This document shows, piece after piece, positions 1 through 8,717 of a stretch of 45,251 bases of DNA; within the stretch, counting starts at the first letter, position 1; each line of letters opens with the position of its first letter. The notes below the pieces were generated by a model that saw nothing but the letters and a program-made list of their open reading frames with translations, was not told the DNA's origin and searched no databases. The stretch spans positions 1 to 45,251 of the forward strand of contig CACMRF010000009.1 of the NCBI GenBank assembly GCA_902615995.1, in the 5' to 3' direction. This DNA is from an uncultured SAR116 cluster alpha proteobacterium. Its GTDB lineage: Bacteria > Pseudomonadota > Alphaproteobacteria > Puniceispirillales > Marisalimonadaceae. The position numbers and the translations under genes were made by a program.

Positions 1-549
1 AAACTCATTTTCATAATTTTATTTTTAATTTTGGTAAATTCAAATTCAAATTCTAATGAATTAAATGATTTATTTTTAAAGCTTAAAACTGCAGAAAACT
101 TTTCTAAGGCAACAATTATAGAAAAAAAAATATGGAATATTTGGATAACAAAAGGTTCAAACCAAACAAATAATTTTGAAATGAGAAAAGGAGTAATGTT
201 GCTAAATAACGGTAATTTAAACAATGCTCTCAAAGTATTTTTAAATCTCTGTAAGGTTGAGCCAGAATGGGCTGAACCTTTTAACAAAGTAGCTACAATT
301 AAATTTTTACAACAAGACTATTTAACATCTATAAAATATATTAAATTAACATTAGAAAAAGAAAATAGACATTTTGGTGCTATTTCAGGTTTGGCTCAGA
401 TCAATTTACGTTTAGGAAGATTTGAAAATGCACTTAACTATATTAATCAAGCTCTAAAAATACATCCTTTTATAAACATAAAAAAGATAAAACCATTTTT
501 ATTAGAAAAACTTAAAAAGAAGGAAATTCAATTTCGTTTAAATTCATGA
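1..549 (+). CDS. Secreted tetratricopeptide-repeat protein (5' partial)
   Basis: The reading frame is open from the first base of the window, so the true start lies upstream. The first residues (KLIFIILFLILV) form the hydrophobic core of a signal peptide, so a start at the in-frame TTG at 31 would cut the signal and is unlikely. An Asn-Ser run follows, encoded by three exact AAATTC hexamers (36-53). The rest is helical, with at least two TPR units, the clearest around the GRFENALNYINQALKIHP motif. The pattern of an N-terminal helical pair (FLKLKTAEN, EKKIWNIW) followed by TPRs matches a short periplasmic TPR protein common in alphaproteobacteria. Its partner is not known. It ends 8 nt before the TSUP permease and may be co-transcribed with it. 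The family is fairly sure; the function is not. Confidence 0.75.
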   Translation, partial: KLIFIILFLILVNSNSNSNELNDLFLKLKTAENFSKATIIEKKIWNIWITKGSNQTNNFEMRKGVMLLNNGNLNNALKVFLNLCKVEPEWAEPFNKVATIKFLQQDYLTSIKYIKLTLEKENRHFGAISGLAQINLRLGRFENALNYINQALKIHPFINIKKIKPFLLEKLKKKEIQFRLNS

Positions 550-557
550 ACTAAAAA

Positions 558-1307
558 ATGTCAAACTATCTACTTCTTGAAAATCTAGTACTAATTGTTT
601 TTGCAGTTTTTTTAGGAGGCATTGTTAAAGGTTCAGTTGGAATTGGGATGTCAATGTTTTCTGTTCCAATAATAGCCTTTATATTACCTCCAACAAAAGC
701 AATGATGCTTTTATGTTTTCCAGTTATATTTACAAATTTCTTACAAATGGATATTAAAAAGGGAGTAGGTAGTTTTAGATTTTTACCAATGTTTCTAGCT
801 CTTTTTTTAGGTTTGTTTATTGGTGGAAAATTAATTTTAAATTTAAGTTTGAACTTTATATCAATTTCTATTGCCATTGTAATTATTATATTTACTTCAT
901 TTAATTTATTTGGGATCAGTTTAAAAAACATAAAAAAATCTAATGAAAAAATACTCTCAGTTATAATTGGGTTTTTATCAGGAATATTAGGGGGGTTAAC
1001 AACTTTCTATGCGCCACCAATAATAACATTTTTGATTTCAATTAATTTAGGTAAAGAGTTTTTTATAAGAACAACTGCAACTATGTATTTTTTTGCATCA
1101 ATACCACTTTATTCTTCTCTACTTTATCACGGCTTAGGTAATTATTATGACTTAATTATGAGTTTAGTATTGGTAGTTCCAGCAATTATAGGACAATTTT
1201 TTGGTTCTAAAATAAGAACAAAATTGTCAAATGAAATTTTTCAGAAACTTATTTTAATAATTCTTATTATGATTGGTTTTAGTTTACTTTTTAAAAATTT
1301 AATTTAG
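558..1307 (+). CDS. TSUP (TauE/SafE) family membrane permease
   Basis: This 249-aa protein is almost entirely hydrophobic, with about eight predicted membrane helices in two half-repeats. The first half has the typical GGIVKGSVGIG motif near residue 20 and the second half has GFLSGILGGLTTFYAPP near residue 140. These paired Gly-rich motifs define the TSUP (DUF81, sulfite exporter TauE/SafE) family. Family members move sulfur-containing or organic anions such as sulfoacetate, sulfite or thiosulfate across the inner membrane. The substrate cannot be read from the sequence, and no sulfur gene lies next to it. The ATG is 8 nt after the upstream TPR gene, so the two are probably co-transcribed. 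Confidence 0.85.
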   Translation: MSNYLLLENLVLIVFAVFLGGIVKGSVGIGMSMFSVPIIAFILPPTKAMMLLCFPVIFTNFLQMDIKKGVGSFRFLPMFLALFLGLFIGGKLILNLSLNFISISIAIVIIIFTSFNLFGISLKNIKKSNEKILSVIIGFLSGILGGLTTFYAPPIITFLISINLGKEFFIRTTATMYFFASIPLYSSLLYHGLGNYYDLIMSLVLVVPAIIGQFFGSKIRTKLSNEIFQKLILIILIMIGFSLLFKNLI

Positions 1308-1393
1308 TTGATTAGCTAGTTTAACTTAAAATATTATTTTCTATTTATTAAAAAATAATTAGAATAAATATAAATATAATAAAAGGACCAATA

Positions 1394-1738
1394 ATGGTGA
1401 AACCAATAAATAAAGAAACATTATTCATGAATTGTATGGAGATGGATTTTGCTACAAAAGTTGAACTTGAACATTGGATAGCCACTTTTGAAGAAAGAGT
1501 TTGGACTGCTGATGTTATCAAAGAATTGACAAAAGCAGGGTTAGTCAGAACTACAGCTGCTCAAGTTTGGAATAAAGAAAACCATAGAATTACAAGAGTT
1601 TTTGAATATGAAAATGAAAAAGCTTATAAGGCCTGTCAGATAATTATAGAAAAAAAAATAATGCCAAAAGCAAAGGCAAATTATAATCCAAAAATGAGGA
1701 ATAATAGAGGAATTATAATTTATGATTATAGAAGTTAA
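1394..1738 (+). CDS. Conserved-looking hypothetical protein, 114 aa
   Basis: I do not recognise this family. The protein is soluble, has no signal peptide, and ends in a basic tail (KAKANYNPKMRNNRG). The alternation of predicted strand and helix (a strand near MNCMEMDF, a helix in VELEHWIATFEERVW, a strand near RITRVFEYE, a helix in KAYKACQIIIEKKI) would fit a small ferredoxin-like alpha-beta fold, but this is only a guess from the pattern. An AAAGGA ribosome site sits a few bases before the ATG. It lies 21 nt before the GFA-family gene and on the same strand, so the two may form an operon. Codon use looks like that of its neighbours, so it is likely a real gene. Confidence 0.65.
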   Translation: MVKPINKETLFMNCMEMDFATKVELEHWIATFEERVWTADVIKELTKAGLVRTTAAQVWNKENHRITRVFEYENEKAYKACQIIIEKKIMPKAKANYNPKMRNNRGIIIYDYRS

Positions 1739-1759
1739 TATTTTTGCAAGAGAATTAAC

Positions 1760-2161
1760 ATGAAAATTTCTGGGGGGTGTTATTGTGGCGCTATAAGATA
1801 TGAATCACTTGGTGATATTCAAGCTTCGATACAGTGTCACTGTAGAGAATGTCAGTATATAACAGGAGGTCATCCAAATGTTTTAGTGATTGTGCCTTTA
1901 GATAAATTTAACTTTGTAAAAGGCAAGCCGAAAATGTATAAAAGAAAAGACATTGAAATGGCTATGAGTCGTCTTTTTTGTGAAGATTGTGGCACGGCAA
2001 TAGGAACAAGAAATCCTAATAGGCCTAATTCAATAATTCTTAAAGTAGGAACTTTTGATGACCCATCAATTTTTAAAGCAGACATCGCAATATTCACTAT
2101 TGATAAACAAAAATTTCATTACATTGATGATGGTATAAAATCTTTTGAAAAAAAACCATAA
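1760..2161 (+). CDS. GFA-family (CENP-V/GFA fold) zinc protein
   Basis: This 133-aa protein carries the cysteine pattern of the glutathione-dependent formaldehyde-activating enzyme / CENP-V fold: C7-x-C9 in GGCYCGAIRYE, C26-x-C28-x2-C31 in QCHCRECQ, and C74-x2-C77 in FCEDCG. These ligands bind two zinc ions in characterised members. Whether family members truly catalyse formaldehyde-glutathione adduct formation is disputed, and most copies have unknown substrates. No formaldehyde-oxidising gene lies nearby, so I make no substrate claim. The length is normal for a single-domain member. It follows the 114-aa hypothetical gene by 21 nt. Confidence 0.85.
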   Translation: MKISGGCYCGAIRYESLGDIQASIQCHCRECQYITGGHPNVLVIVPLDKFNFVKGKPKMYKRKDIEMAMSRLFCEDCGTAIGTRNPNRPNSIILKVGTFDDPSIFKADIAIFTIDKQKFHYIDDGIKSFEKKP

Positions 2162-2178
2162 ATTAAAAATATTATATT

Positions 2179-2325
2179 TTGTTAAAAAAATTAAAACAGT
2201 GGCATATTAATAAATTAGAACAAGTTCAAAAACTTTTAAACTTATCTAATTATGAAATTTTATGGGTTGTTTTTTTTGAAGGAATATTAATAGGGGTATT
2301 CATAACATATTTAATTTTTAGTTAA
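2179..2325 (+). CDS. Possible 48-aa single-span membrane protein
   Basis: A short open frame begins with TTG at 2179 and ends at TAA 2323-2325, giving 48 residues. The first half is a basic, amphipathic, helix-like stretch (KKLKQWHINKLEQVQ). The second half is one hydrophobic segment (EILWVVFFEGILIGVFITY) long enough to span a membrane, with positive charges on the presumed cytoplasmic side. It starts 17 nt after the GFA gene stop and overlaps the 3' end of the convergent ABC ATPase gene by 15 nt. The ordered layout of helix then membrane span argues for a real protein, but there is no clear ribosome site and TTG starts are weak evidence. I do not recognise a family. Confidence 0.4.
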   Translation: MLKKLKQWHINKLEQVQKLLNLSNYEILWVVFFEGILIGVFITYLIFS

Positions 2326-3261
2326 TGACATAAAAACGTCTTCAAGATTTGCATCTTTAGTTTGAAGATCTAATATAGTTAATTCATGACTTTTTATAAC
2401 TTTTAAAATTTTATCGATTGTTACATTTGTGGGTTTAAAGGTTATTTCACAAACTTTTTTAATGATTTTTGTTTCTCCAAATTTATTTAGATCGTTAATT
2501 AATTTTTTATTTGGAGATACCTCAAATTTCATTATCAGTATTTTTTTGTCAATTAATTTTAGTAGGTTTTTTTTATTATCATTTGCAACTATTTTACCTT
2601 TATGAATTATAGCAATCTCGTCACATAATGTCTCAGCTTCTTCTAAATAATGTGTTGTTAAAATAATTGTTATACCTTGTTTATTTAATTTTTTAAAATT
2701 ATTCCAGAGCTTTTGGCGTAATTCTATGTCAACTCCGGCAGTTGGTTCATCTAAAATTATTATTGGGGGATTGTGAACCATCGCTTTTGCAACCAAAAGT
2801 CGTCTTCTCATTCCACCTGAGAGTTTTCTACTATACTCATTTGCTTTATCAGTAAGCTCCATCAACTCTAATACATAATCAGTAACTCTATCTTTTTTTG
2901 GTACGTTAAACAATCCAGCTTGCAATTCAAGTTGATCCTTAGGTGTAAAAAAAGCATCTATATTTAATTCCTGAGGAACTATTCCAATTGCTAGTTTTGA
3001 TTGCTTGCGATGTGTATCAATATTAAGTCCCCAAATTTTCAAAGTTCCTTTATCTTTAGTAACCGTTCCCCCTAAAATATTTATAATAGTTGATTTACCT
3101 GCTCCATTAGGGCCAAGTAATCCATAGAAACTTCCACATTTAATATTTAAATTTATATCTGACAAAGCTTTAATATTTTTTGAAGAACTCTTATAAGTTT
3201 TGTTTAAGTTTTGTATTTCAATGGCTAAATTATTTTTTGGCTTGATCCATTTTTTATACAT
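2311..3261 (-). CDS. ABC-2 type transporter ATP-binding protein (YadG/DrrA-like)
   Basis: The 316-aa protein has a complete ABC ATPase: Walker A GPNGAGKST near residue 53, a Q-loop (GIVPQEL), the signature LSGGMRRR near 148, Walker B IIILDEPTAG, and the switch histidine in LTTHYLEEAE. The C-terminal 80 residues form the extra domain typical of ABC-2 exporter ATPases, ending in the usual EDVFMSLT. The closest type is E. coli YadG and the DrrA/NodI group, which drive export through a separate membrane subunit. No permease gene is adjacent, so the partner must be encoded elsewhere. It is divergent from the zinc-finger gene, with a 65-bp AT-rich gap holding the promoters of both. Start is the ATG at 3261. 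Confidence 0.9.
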   Translation of the reverse strand: MYKKWIKPKNNLAIEIQNLNKTYKSSSKNIKALSDINLNIKCGSFYGLLGPNGAGKSTIINILGGTVTKDKGTLKIWGLNIDTHRKQSKLAIGIVPQELNIDAFFTPKDQLELQAGLFNVPKKDRVTDYVLELMELTDKANEYSRKLSGGMRRRLLVAKAMVHNPPIIILDEPTAGVDIELRQKLWNNFKKLNKQGITIILTTHYLEEAETLCDEIAIIHKGKIVANDNKKNLLKLIDKKILIMKFEVSPNKKLINDLNKFGETKIIKKVCEITFKPTNVTIDKILKVIKSHELTILDLQTKDANLEDVFMSLTKN

Positions 3262-3326
3262 AGATTATTGATATATTTATATTAAAGTTTATTATTACAT
3301 TATAAAATTATTACATAATTACAACA

Positions 3327-3509
3327 ATGAGAAACTTAAAAATAAAATCAAAAAAATCTGATATAACTGAAAAATTTAGAGTGAAGGATAAAATTGTTGG
3401 TTGTGATGGAGGAGAAGATTATGGACATCCGCTAGTTTATCTTAATCTTGCAAAGGATGGCAAACAAGTTTGTCCATATTGTTCTAAAATTTATATTTTA
3501 AAAAAATAA
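3327..3509 (+). CDS. Zinc-finger (zf-CHCC) protein, NDUFS6-like complex I accessory subunit
   Basis: This 60-aa protein carries the zf-CHCC pattern: C26, H34, C49 and C52, with the motifs GCDGG, YGHPLVYLNL and VCPYCS. In mitochondria and in Paracoccus-type alphaproteobacteria the homologue (NDUFS6, 13-kDa subunit) is a zinc-binding accessory subunit of NADH:quinone oxidoreductase, acting at the junction of the matrix arm. All four ligands are present. No nuo gene lies nearby, which is usual because this gene often sits apart. It lies 16 nt before polA and may share a transcript with it. A role in complex I is inferred from the family; the fold assignment is firm. Confidence 0.85.
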   Translation: MRNLKIKSKKSDITEKFRVKDKIVGCDGGEDYGHPLVYLNLAKDGKQVCPYCSKIYILKK

Positions 3510-3525
3510 TTATTAGTTAAAAAAA

Positions 3526-6330
3526 TTGAATAATACTCCAGAAAAAAAAGCTAATGAAAACTTGATATTAGTTGACGGTTCCGGATATATTTTTAGAGCA
3601 TATTATGCTCTTCCCCCAATGAATAATCCAGACGGGATTCCAATAAATGCTGTTTATGGTTTTACAAATATGATGGTGAAACTAATAGAAGATTTTAACC
3701 CACAAGAAATATGCGTTTTGTTTGATTTTGGAAGAGAAACATTTAGAAATGAAATCTATGCTGATTATAAAGCGAATAGAACTTCACCACCTGAAGATTT
3801 AATCCCTCAATTTGATTTAATTAAACAAGCATCCAGATCAATTGGTTTGACAACTATAGAGATGGAAGGATTTGAGGCAGATGATTTAATTGCCACTTTC
3901 GTACAAAAAGCTAAAAAAATAAATAAGGAAGTTATCATAGTCTCTTCAGACAAAGACTTAATGCAGTTAGTTGCAAACGATGTATTAATGCTAGATCCTA
4001 TGAAAAATTTATGGATTGATGAAATTAAAGTTAAAGAAAAATTCGGTGTTTCACCTGATAAAGTTATAGATGTTCAAGCATTAGCCGGTGATAGTAGTGA
4101 CAATATTCCAGGTGTACCAGGTATTGGATTAAAAACAGCAGCTGATTTAATTAATGAATTTAATAATTTAGAAGATCTTTTAACTAGAAGTAATGAAATT
4201 AAACAAAACAAGAGAAGAGAAAATCTTATAGAGTTTAAAGATTTAGCTTTAATTTCAAAAAAACTAGTTACATTAAAAAATGATGTCCCTATAAACTTGG
4301 ATTTAGCTGAATTAAAATTTGATTTTAATAAAAATAAAGAAATATTCGCAAATTTTTTACAAAAACATTCTTTTAAAAGGCTTATTGAGAAAATAAGTGA
4401 TGGTATTGATTTAGAAAAATCAGAGAAGAGAGAGAATATCAATGAAATTAATAACTTTAGTGAACGTAAAATTAATTATGAATTAGTAACATCTGAAAAT
4501 GAACTAAAAAAAGTTTTAGAAATATGTAATGAAAAATCAGAAATTGCCATTGATTGTGAAACAAATTCTTTAAATTTTAAAACTGGAAACTTAATTGGTT
4601 TATCAATTGCGTATGATATTGGTGAAGCAGTATATATACCACTAAGGCATATTAATAATGATCATGATCTTTTTGAAAATAAAAAGAATGATGATTTTCC
4701 TAATCAAATTGAATTTGAAAAAGCAATAAATTTAATTAAACCTATTTTAGAAGATCCTTCTATTTTGAAAATTGGGCACAATATCAAATTTGACATGAAT
4801 GTGTTAAGACAAACTCATAATGGTAATATTAAAGTTTTCCCAGTTGATGATACTATGTGTATTTCGTATTGTATCAATCTTGGAAAAGTACAAAATCATA
4901 AATTAGATACACTCGCACAAACAGAGCTAAATTATACAACGATTAAATATGAAGATTTGTGCGGTAAAGGTGTAAACCAAAAAACTTTTGATTTAATCAA
5001 TCCACTTGAAGCTCTTAACTACGCAGCTGAAGATTCAGATGTCGCTCTTGCTCTTTATCAAAATTTAAAGTTAAGATTAATGTCAGATAAAAAAAATTTT
5101 GTTTATCAAAAATTAGAACGTGAATTAATATCAGTTTTATCTGACATTGAAAATGAAGGTATAATTGTAAATGAAAAAACATTGAATTCACTTTCAGAAA
5201 CATTAACCAAAAATATTATAGAATTAGAGAAAAAAATTTTTTCAATAACAAAACATGAATTCAACATTGGTTCTCCAAAGCAATTAGGTGAAATACTTTT
5301 TGACAAATTAAAATTAGATAAGGGAAAAAAATCAAAAACTGGAGCTTGGCAAACTAGTGTTTCAATTTTAGAGGATTTATCAAATAAAGGGCACGAAATT
5401 GCAGATTTACTTTTAGATTGGAGACATTTTTCAAAACTTAAGAGTACGTACTCAAAAGCTTTAATTGAACAGATAAATATTAAAACAAAAAGAATACATA
5501 CTAGTTATTCAATGGTTGGAACTAGCACAGGAAGATTGTCTTCATCAGATCCTAATCTTCAAAATATTCCAATAAAAACAAACGAAGGTAAATTGATAAG
5601 GACTGCGTTTGAATCAAAACCTAATTATTATCTTCTTTCAATGGATTATTCTCAAATTGAGTTAAGGCTAATTGCTCATATTGCTGAGGAAAGGAGTATG
5701 CTCTCAGCTTTTAATAATGGATTTGATATTCATTTAGATACAGCTTCAAAAATTTTTAATAAAAATAAAAATGAAATTACATCAGATTTAAGAAGAAGTG
5801 CAAAAGCAATAAACTTTGGAATTATTTATGGCATCTCACCATTTGGTTTAGCAAAACAATTAAAGTGTTCAAATTCTGAGGCAAAAGAGTTTATTGATTC
5901 TTATTTTCTAAGATTTCCAAATATAAGAAATTATATGGATGAAATTAAAAGAAAACTTTACTCAGATGGATATGTAGAAACCTTATTTGGAAGAAGAATG
6001 TATATTAATATTCAAAAAAATAGTAATCAAAATTTAAAACTTTTTTCTGAGAGACAAGCTATTAATGCTCCAATACAGGGAACAGCAGCTGACATAATAA
6101 AATTAGCAATGGTTAAGGTTCAAAATAAATTAAAAGAGATCGATTCAGATTCTAAAATTTTACTGCAGGTTCACGATGAACTTGTATTTGAAGTTAATGG
6201 CAAAGATATTGAAGAAATAATTGCCTTAGTAAAACCTATAATGGAAAATGCACATTTACCTATAAAACCATTAAATGTAAAATTAAGTGTAGATCATGGG
6301 TTTGCTAAAAATTGGGCAGATGCTCATTAA
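3526..6330 (+). CDS. polA: DNA polymerase I
   Basis: At 934 aa this matches full-length Pol I. The N-terminal 5' nuclease domain (about 1-290) has LVDGSGYIFRAYYA and SSDKDLMQLV. The proofreading domain (about 320-520) keeps its acidic residues: D343 and E345 in IDCETNS, the HNIKFDMNVL motif, and YAAEDSDVAL. The polymerase domain has motif A around D707 (MDYSQIELR), motif B (RRSAKAINFGIIYG) and motif C around D884 (VHDELVFEV). All three activities should be intact, suited to Okazaki fragment processing and gap repair. The start is TTG at 3526; no ATG fits the expected N-terminus better. It follows the NDUFS6-like gene by 16 nt. Confidence 0.97.
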   Translation: MNNTPEKKANENLILVDGSGYIFRAYYALPPMNNPDGIPINAVYGFTNMMVKLIEDFNPQEICVLFDFGRETFRNEIYADYKANRTSPPEDLIPQFDLIKQASRSIGLTTIEMEGFEADDLIATFVQKAKKINKEVIIVSSDKDLMQLVANDVLMLDPMKNLWIDEIKVKEKFGVSPDKVIDVQALAGDSSDNIPGVPGIGLKTAADLINEFNNLEDLLTRSNEIKQNKRRENLIEFKDLALISKKLVTLKNDVPINLDLAELKFDFNKNKEIFANFLQKHSFKRLIEKISDGIDLEKSEKRENINEINNFSERKINYELVTSENELKKVLEICNEKSEIAIDCETNSLNFKTGNLIGLSIAYDIGEAVYIPLRHINNDHDLFENKKNDDFPNQIEFEKAINLIKPILEDPSILKIGHNIKFDMNVLRQTHNGNIKVFPVDDTMCISYCINLGKVQNHKLDTLAQTELNYTTIKYEDLCGKGVNQKTFDLINPLEALNYAAEDSDVALALYQNLKLRLMSDKKNFVYQKLERELISVLSDIENEGIIVNEKTLNSLSETLTKNIIELEKKIFSITKHEFNIGSPKQLGEILFDKLKLDKGKKSKTGAWQTSVSILEDLSNKGHEIADLLLDWRHFSKLKSTYSKALIEQINIKTKRIHTSYSMVGTSTGRLSSSDPNLQNIPIKTNEGKLIRTAFESKPNYYLLSMDYSQIELRLIAHIAEERSMLSAFNNGFDIHLDTASKIFNKNKNEITSDLRRSAKAINFGIIYGISPFGLAKQLKCSNSEAKEFIDSYFLRFPNIRNYMDEIKRKLYSDGYVETLFGRRMYINIQKNSNQNLKLFSERQAINAPIQGTAADIIKLAMVKVQNKLKEIDSDSKILLQVHDELVFEVNGKDIEEIIALVKPIMENAHLPIKPLNVKLSVDHGFAKNWADAH

Positions 6331-6342
6331 TTTTTCACATTT

Positions 6343-6372
6343 TTGACATAAACATTTATTATTTTTGGTAAT
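6343..6372 (+). promoter_or_regulatory. Candidate promoter of chvI-chvG
   Basis: A perfect TTGACA at 6343-6348 is followed after 18 nt by GGTAAT (6367-6372), a partial -10 match. It lies in the 56-bp gap between polA and chvI, and the start codon is at 6387. In such AT-rich DNA -10-like matches are common, so the weight rests on the -35 box. Confidence 0.35.
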
Positions 6373-6386
6373 AAATAGGTGAAAAG

Positions 6387-7079
6387 ATGAATGAAAAAAT
6401 TATTTTAGTTGATGATGATAATCATATATTAACCTCAGTATCAGTTGCTTTAAGAAATGAAGGTTGGCAAGTCGAAACATATCCTGATGGTGAAAAAGGA
6501 TTGATAGCATTGCAAAGAAACATACCTGATCTTGTTATCTTAGATATTAAAATGCCACGTATTGATGGCATGGAGATGTTAAAAAGATTGAGAATAAGTT
6601 CAAATGTTCCTGTAATTTTTCTTACAAGTAAAGATGAGGAAATCGATGAAGCTTTAGGTTTAAGAATGGGGGCTGATGACTATATCACAAAACCCTTTTC
6701 ACAAAAATTATTAATAGAAAGAATCAGAGCAGTATTAAGGAGATCATCGTTATCCACCTCTACTGATCCAGAAAAAATTATTCAAAGGGGTGATCTAATG
6801 TTAGATATAGATAGACACATATCTACATGGAAAAATGTAGATGTAAGATTAACAGTCACCGAATTTTTGATTTTACAAAGTTTAGTTTCCAGACCTGGAT
6901 TAGTTAAGAGTAGAGATCAGTTAATGGATGTTGCATATGGCGAAACAATTTATGTCGATGATAGAACGATAGATAGTCATATTAAAAGAATGAGAAGAAA
7001 ATTTAAACATAGCGATAAAGAATTTGATAAAATTGAAACACTTTATGGAATTGGATATAGATATAGAGATAATAAGTGA
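6387..7079 (+). CDS. chvI: Two-component response regulator ChvI (OmpR family)
   Basis: This 230-aa OmpR/PhoB-type regulator has a receiver domain (about 1-118) with acidic residues D9-D11, phospho-acceptor D53 in [12 protein letters not shown], the T in FLTSKD and K in DDYITKPF. A winged-helix DNA-binding domain follows, with the [14 protein letters not shown] recognition helix. Its pairing with the downstream kinase and with ahcY beyond it is the classic alphaproteobacterial chvI/chvG setting, where the pair controls envelope and acid-stress responses with ExoR in rhizobia. No ExoR is visible here. Its stop overlaps the chvG start (GTGA), implying translational coupling. Confidence 0.9.
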   Translation: MNEKIILVDDDNHILTSVSVALRNEGWQVETYPDGEKGLIALQRNIPDLVILDIKMPRIDGMEMLKRLRISSNVPVIFLTSKDEEIDEALGLRMGADDYITKPFSQKLLIERIRAVLRRSSLSTSTDPEKIIQRGDLMLDIDRHISTWKNVDVRLTVTEFLILQSLVSRPGLVKSRDQLMDVAYGETIYVDDRTIDSHIKRMRRKFKHSDKEFDKIETLYGIGYRYRDNK

Positions 7080-8659
7080 AAAACTTTTTTAAAAATTTCT
7101 TTTTACCATTAAAAGTTAGAATTCTTATTATAATAATTTTTCCGGTAATTTTTTATCCTTTTATCATTTTATATTTTAATAAATATCAAGAGATCTTAAT
7201 TAACTCAGAGTTCCTAGCTATGGAAAGGCAAGGTACAACTTTTGCAAAAGCTATCGGAATGGCAGAAGATCAATATGGGTTAATTGAAAAAAATAAAATT
7301 TCAGGTGTAGCACTTCAAACTTTACTTACATCTGGAGATCAAAATTTTCAACTTAAAGCGACATTATATAATACAAATGGAATTTTAATTGCAGATAGTG
7401 ATATAAGATTTTTCTCATCTAAAGTGGAGATTAGTAAACTTCCAGTTTTTAAAGAAGATAGAGATTTCAATAAAGTTTTTACAGGTTTTGTTTCAAGTTT
7501 ATCAAAAATAATTTCTCAACCAATAGATTTAAAAAAATATAATCAAAATTTTGAAAATGATGAAATTAAAACGATCTCTATAAAAAATGCTCTTAATGGA
7601 AAAGTTTCTAGATTTGTTACAATTGACAATTTTAAAAACCTTAAATTAAATGTAGCTTTACCAGTAAAGTCGTTAAAAGTTATTAGAGGGGTGGTAATTA
7701 TATCATCATCTGGAAATAAAATAGAAAATGAATTATTGGATTTAGAAATTGAATTATTTAAAACATTAGGAATAATATTAATAGTTACAATTTTGTTAGC
7801 AGCATATTTAATTAGATCTATTACAAATCCAATTATAAAATTGGCAAATTTAGCAGATTATATTTCAAAAAATAAAATAATAAGATCAAAAAAACTTTTT
7901 GAAATTCCTAAATATAATGATGAGATAGGAAAATTAACAAAGTCATTCGAAACTATGATTAGTGAAATTGAAAAGAGAGTTAATGATATAGAATCATTTG
8001 CTGCAGATGTAGCACATGAATTGAAAAATCCACTTACTTCACTTCGTTCTGCATCTGAAACTTTTATTCAAACTAAAAATAAAAAAGATCAAAGACAAAT
8101 GATAGAAATAATGTTTAAAGATATTGATAGAATTGACAGATTAATAACAGATATCTCTTTTTCTAGTAGATTAGATGCTGACTTAGTCAGAACAAAATTT
8201 GAAAACATTGATCTTTTTAAATTATTAGAAAATTATATTTCAATAAGAGCAACAAAACTTAAGTATAAAATTATCCACGACCAAAATGAAACGGACATAC
8301 AATTGATAGGAAATAGTAATAAACTAGTTCAAGTTTTTGATAATTTAATAGATAATTCTCTATCTATAATTGGAAAAAATTGTAAGATTAATATAAGAGC
8401 TTTTTCTAGAGGTAAAAAAATTTTTATTTTGTTTGAAGATAACGGGCCAGGATTTCCTAAAAATGCTATTAACAAAATTTTTGATAGATTTTATACTGAC
8501 AGAATTAATCAAAAAGAATTTGGAAAGCATTCTGGATTAGGTTTGTCTATTTCTAAACAAATAATTTCAGCCCATAATGGTAACATTTTTGCAGAAAATA
8601 TTATTAATGATGACAAAAAAATTATTGGTGCTCGTGTCAATATAATTTTAAACAAATAA
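7076..8659 (+). CDS. chvG: Sensor histidine kinase ChvG
   Basis: This 527-aa inner-membrane kinase has a first membrane span near residues 14-32, a periplasmic sensor region of about 200 residues, a second span near 229-249 ([17 protein letters not shown]), a HAMP domain, a HisKA domain with phospho-acceptor H314 in [15 protein letters not shown], and a HATPase domain with the N box (DNLIDNS), G1 (EDNGPGF) and G2 (GLGLSIS) motifs. The GTG start at 7076 overlaps the chvI stop. The periplasmic part is the ChvG/ExoS type by position and size. In many relatives hprK and PTS genes come next; here ahcY follows directly. Confidence 0.88.
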   Translation: MKNFFKNFFLPLKVRILIIIIFPVIFYPFIILYFNKYQEILINSEFLAMERQGTTFAKAIGMAEDQYGLIEKNKISGVALQTLLTSGDQNFQLKATLYNTNGILIADSDIRFFSSKVEISKLPVFKEDRDFNKVFTGFVSSLSKIISQPIDLKKYNQNFENDEIKTISIKNALNGKVSRFVTIDNFKNLKLNVALPVKSLKVIRGVVIISSSGNKIENELLDLEIELFKTLGIILIVTILLAAYLIRSITNPIIKLANLADYISKNKIIRSKKLFEIPKYNDEIGKLTKSFETMISEIEKRVNDIESFAADVAHELKNPLTSLRSASETFIQTKNKKDQRQMIEIMFKDIDRIDRLITDISFSSRLDADLVRTKFENIDLFKLLENYISIRATKLKYKIIHDQNETDIQLIGNSNKLVQVFDNLIDNSLSIIGKNCKINIRAFSRGKKIFILFEDNGPGFPKNAINKIFDRFYTDRINQKEFGKHSGLGLSISKQIISAHNGNIFAENIINDDKKIIGARVNIILNK

Positions 8660-8717
8660 ATCTTTTTAAATTTATAAATATTGACAAAAACTATTAGATC
8701 TCTAAAAAGTAGTAATT

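Noticed and set aside
36-53. Three AAATTC hexamers as a regulatory repeat
   Set aside because: They are in frame and encode Asn-Ser repeats just after the signal peptide of the TPR protein; three copies are too few to claim phase variation.
5015-5306. Minus-strand open frames inside polA, and similar ones inside gltB, ahcY, rpsA and pheT
   Set aside because: They lie wholly inside conserved genes, have no recognisable motifs or ribosome sites, and are expected shadows in AT-rich coding DNA.
8681-8717. TTGACA at 8681-8686 upstream of ahcY as a promoter
   Set aside because: No acceptable -10 hexamer stands 15-19 nt downstream (the place reads AAAAAG), so I do not list it.
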